Part shown: in pieces, positions 63,968-64,000 of the stretch
Position numbering within the stretch: position 1 is the first letter of the stretch
Layout of the letters: each line of letters opens with the position of its first letter
Source: Mesorhizobium sp. M4B.F.Ca.ET.203.01.1.1
Lineage (GTDB): Bacteria > Pseudomonadota > Alphaproteobacteria > Rhizobiales > Rhizobiaceae
Direction of reading: 5' to 3'
DNA: 64,000 nucleotides
Assembly: GCF_004791025.1 (NCBI RefSeq)
Contig: NZ_SRUO01000022.1
Coordinates: 43,655 to 107,654 of the forward strand
Notes under the pieces: model-generated
Seen by the model: only the letters and a program-made list of their open reading frames with translations
What the model was told of the DNA's origin: nothing
Databases searched by the model: none
Position numbers and translations under genes: made by a program

Positions 63968-64000
63968 ATTTCGAGCCTTGAAAGCTATTTCGGCGCCGTG

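Noticed and set aside
63900..64000. Start of a gene at the right edge (frame reading SSLESYFGAV)
   Set aside because: No standard start codon lies in frame behind the GGGAGAG-like site and too little sequence remains to judge.

Overview
The window is GC-rich, densely packed, ordinary chromosomal DNA of an alphaproteobacterium. The protein set, the gene order around the replication origin and the intergenic palindromic repeats all fit the Rhizobiales, most likely Mesorhizobium or a close relative in the Phyllobacteriaceae. The genus is an inference from recognised protein and repeat style; no search was run. About 60 protein genes and one tRNA gene are supported. There are no phage genes, transposases or CRISPR arrays.

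Layout. 0-8 kb: a periplasmic RidA-like protein divergent from a TetR regulator, a GST, cysK, a LysE exporter, a PQQ-type sugar dehydrogenase, and hrcA divergent from rph. 8-18 kb: a rightward run (VOC protein, rdgB, hemW, a small phosphatase, a frameshifted EamA transporter, rsmI, yraN), then uppP on the other strand, then fzlA-queG-SDR and mepA. 18-23 kb: glk, an MsbA-like ABC exporter overlapping dapB, gpmA and tRNA-Leu(CAG). 23-31 kb: a two-gene unit joining a cyclic-nucleotide-domain flavoprotein to a UBP-type zinc finger, an Asp/Glu racemase-like protein with a D-amino-acid dehydrogenase, and a reverse-transsulfuration pair (cystathionine beta-synthase, gamma-lyase/synthase). 31-34.5 kb: rlpA-like, phaZ, a transglutaminase-like peptidase under a CtrA-type box, and a small Cys/His-rich secreted peptide.

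34.6-56 kb is the conserved origin neighbourhood of alphaproteobacteria. Leftward genes (xre, smr, mltA, tim44-like, dnaQ, coaE, aroE, maf, DUF299) meet rightward genes (hemE, hemJ, rho, mnmE, mnmG, rsmG, parA, parB) at a 402-bp gap, 42745-43146. This gap holds DnaA-box-like sequences, an AT-rich stretch and four GANTC methylation sites, and it occupies the same hemE/DUF299 interval as the Caulobacter origin. I call it oriC. Five parS-like sites lie in hemE, around the mnmE/mnmG junction (three at exact 40-bp spacing) and at the start of rsmG, close to parAB. The right flank has holA, a branched-chain 2-oxoacid dehydrogenase operon (E1alpha, E1beta, E2, then lpdA) and a saccharopine-dehydrogenase-family gene divergent from an Lrp-type regulator.

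Nearly every larger non-coding gap is filled by one of several families of palindromic intergenic repeats (called A to F here). The most notable points are the origin and segregation region, the flavoprotein/UBP-zinc-finger pair, the CtrA box, and a RidA homologue lacking the catalytic arginine.
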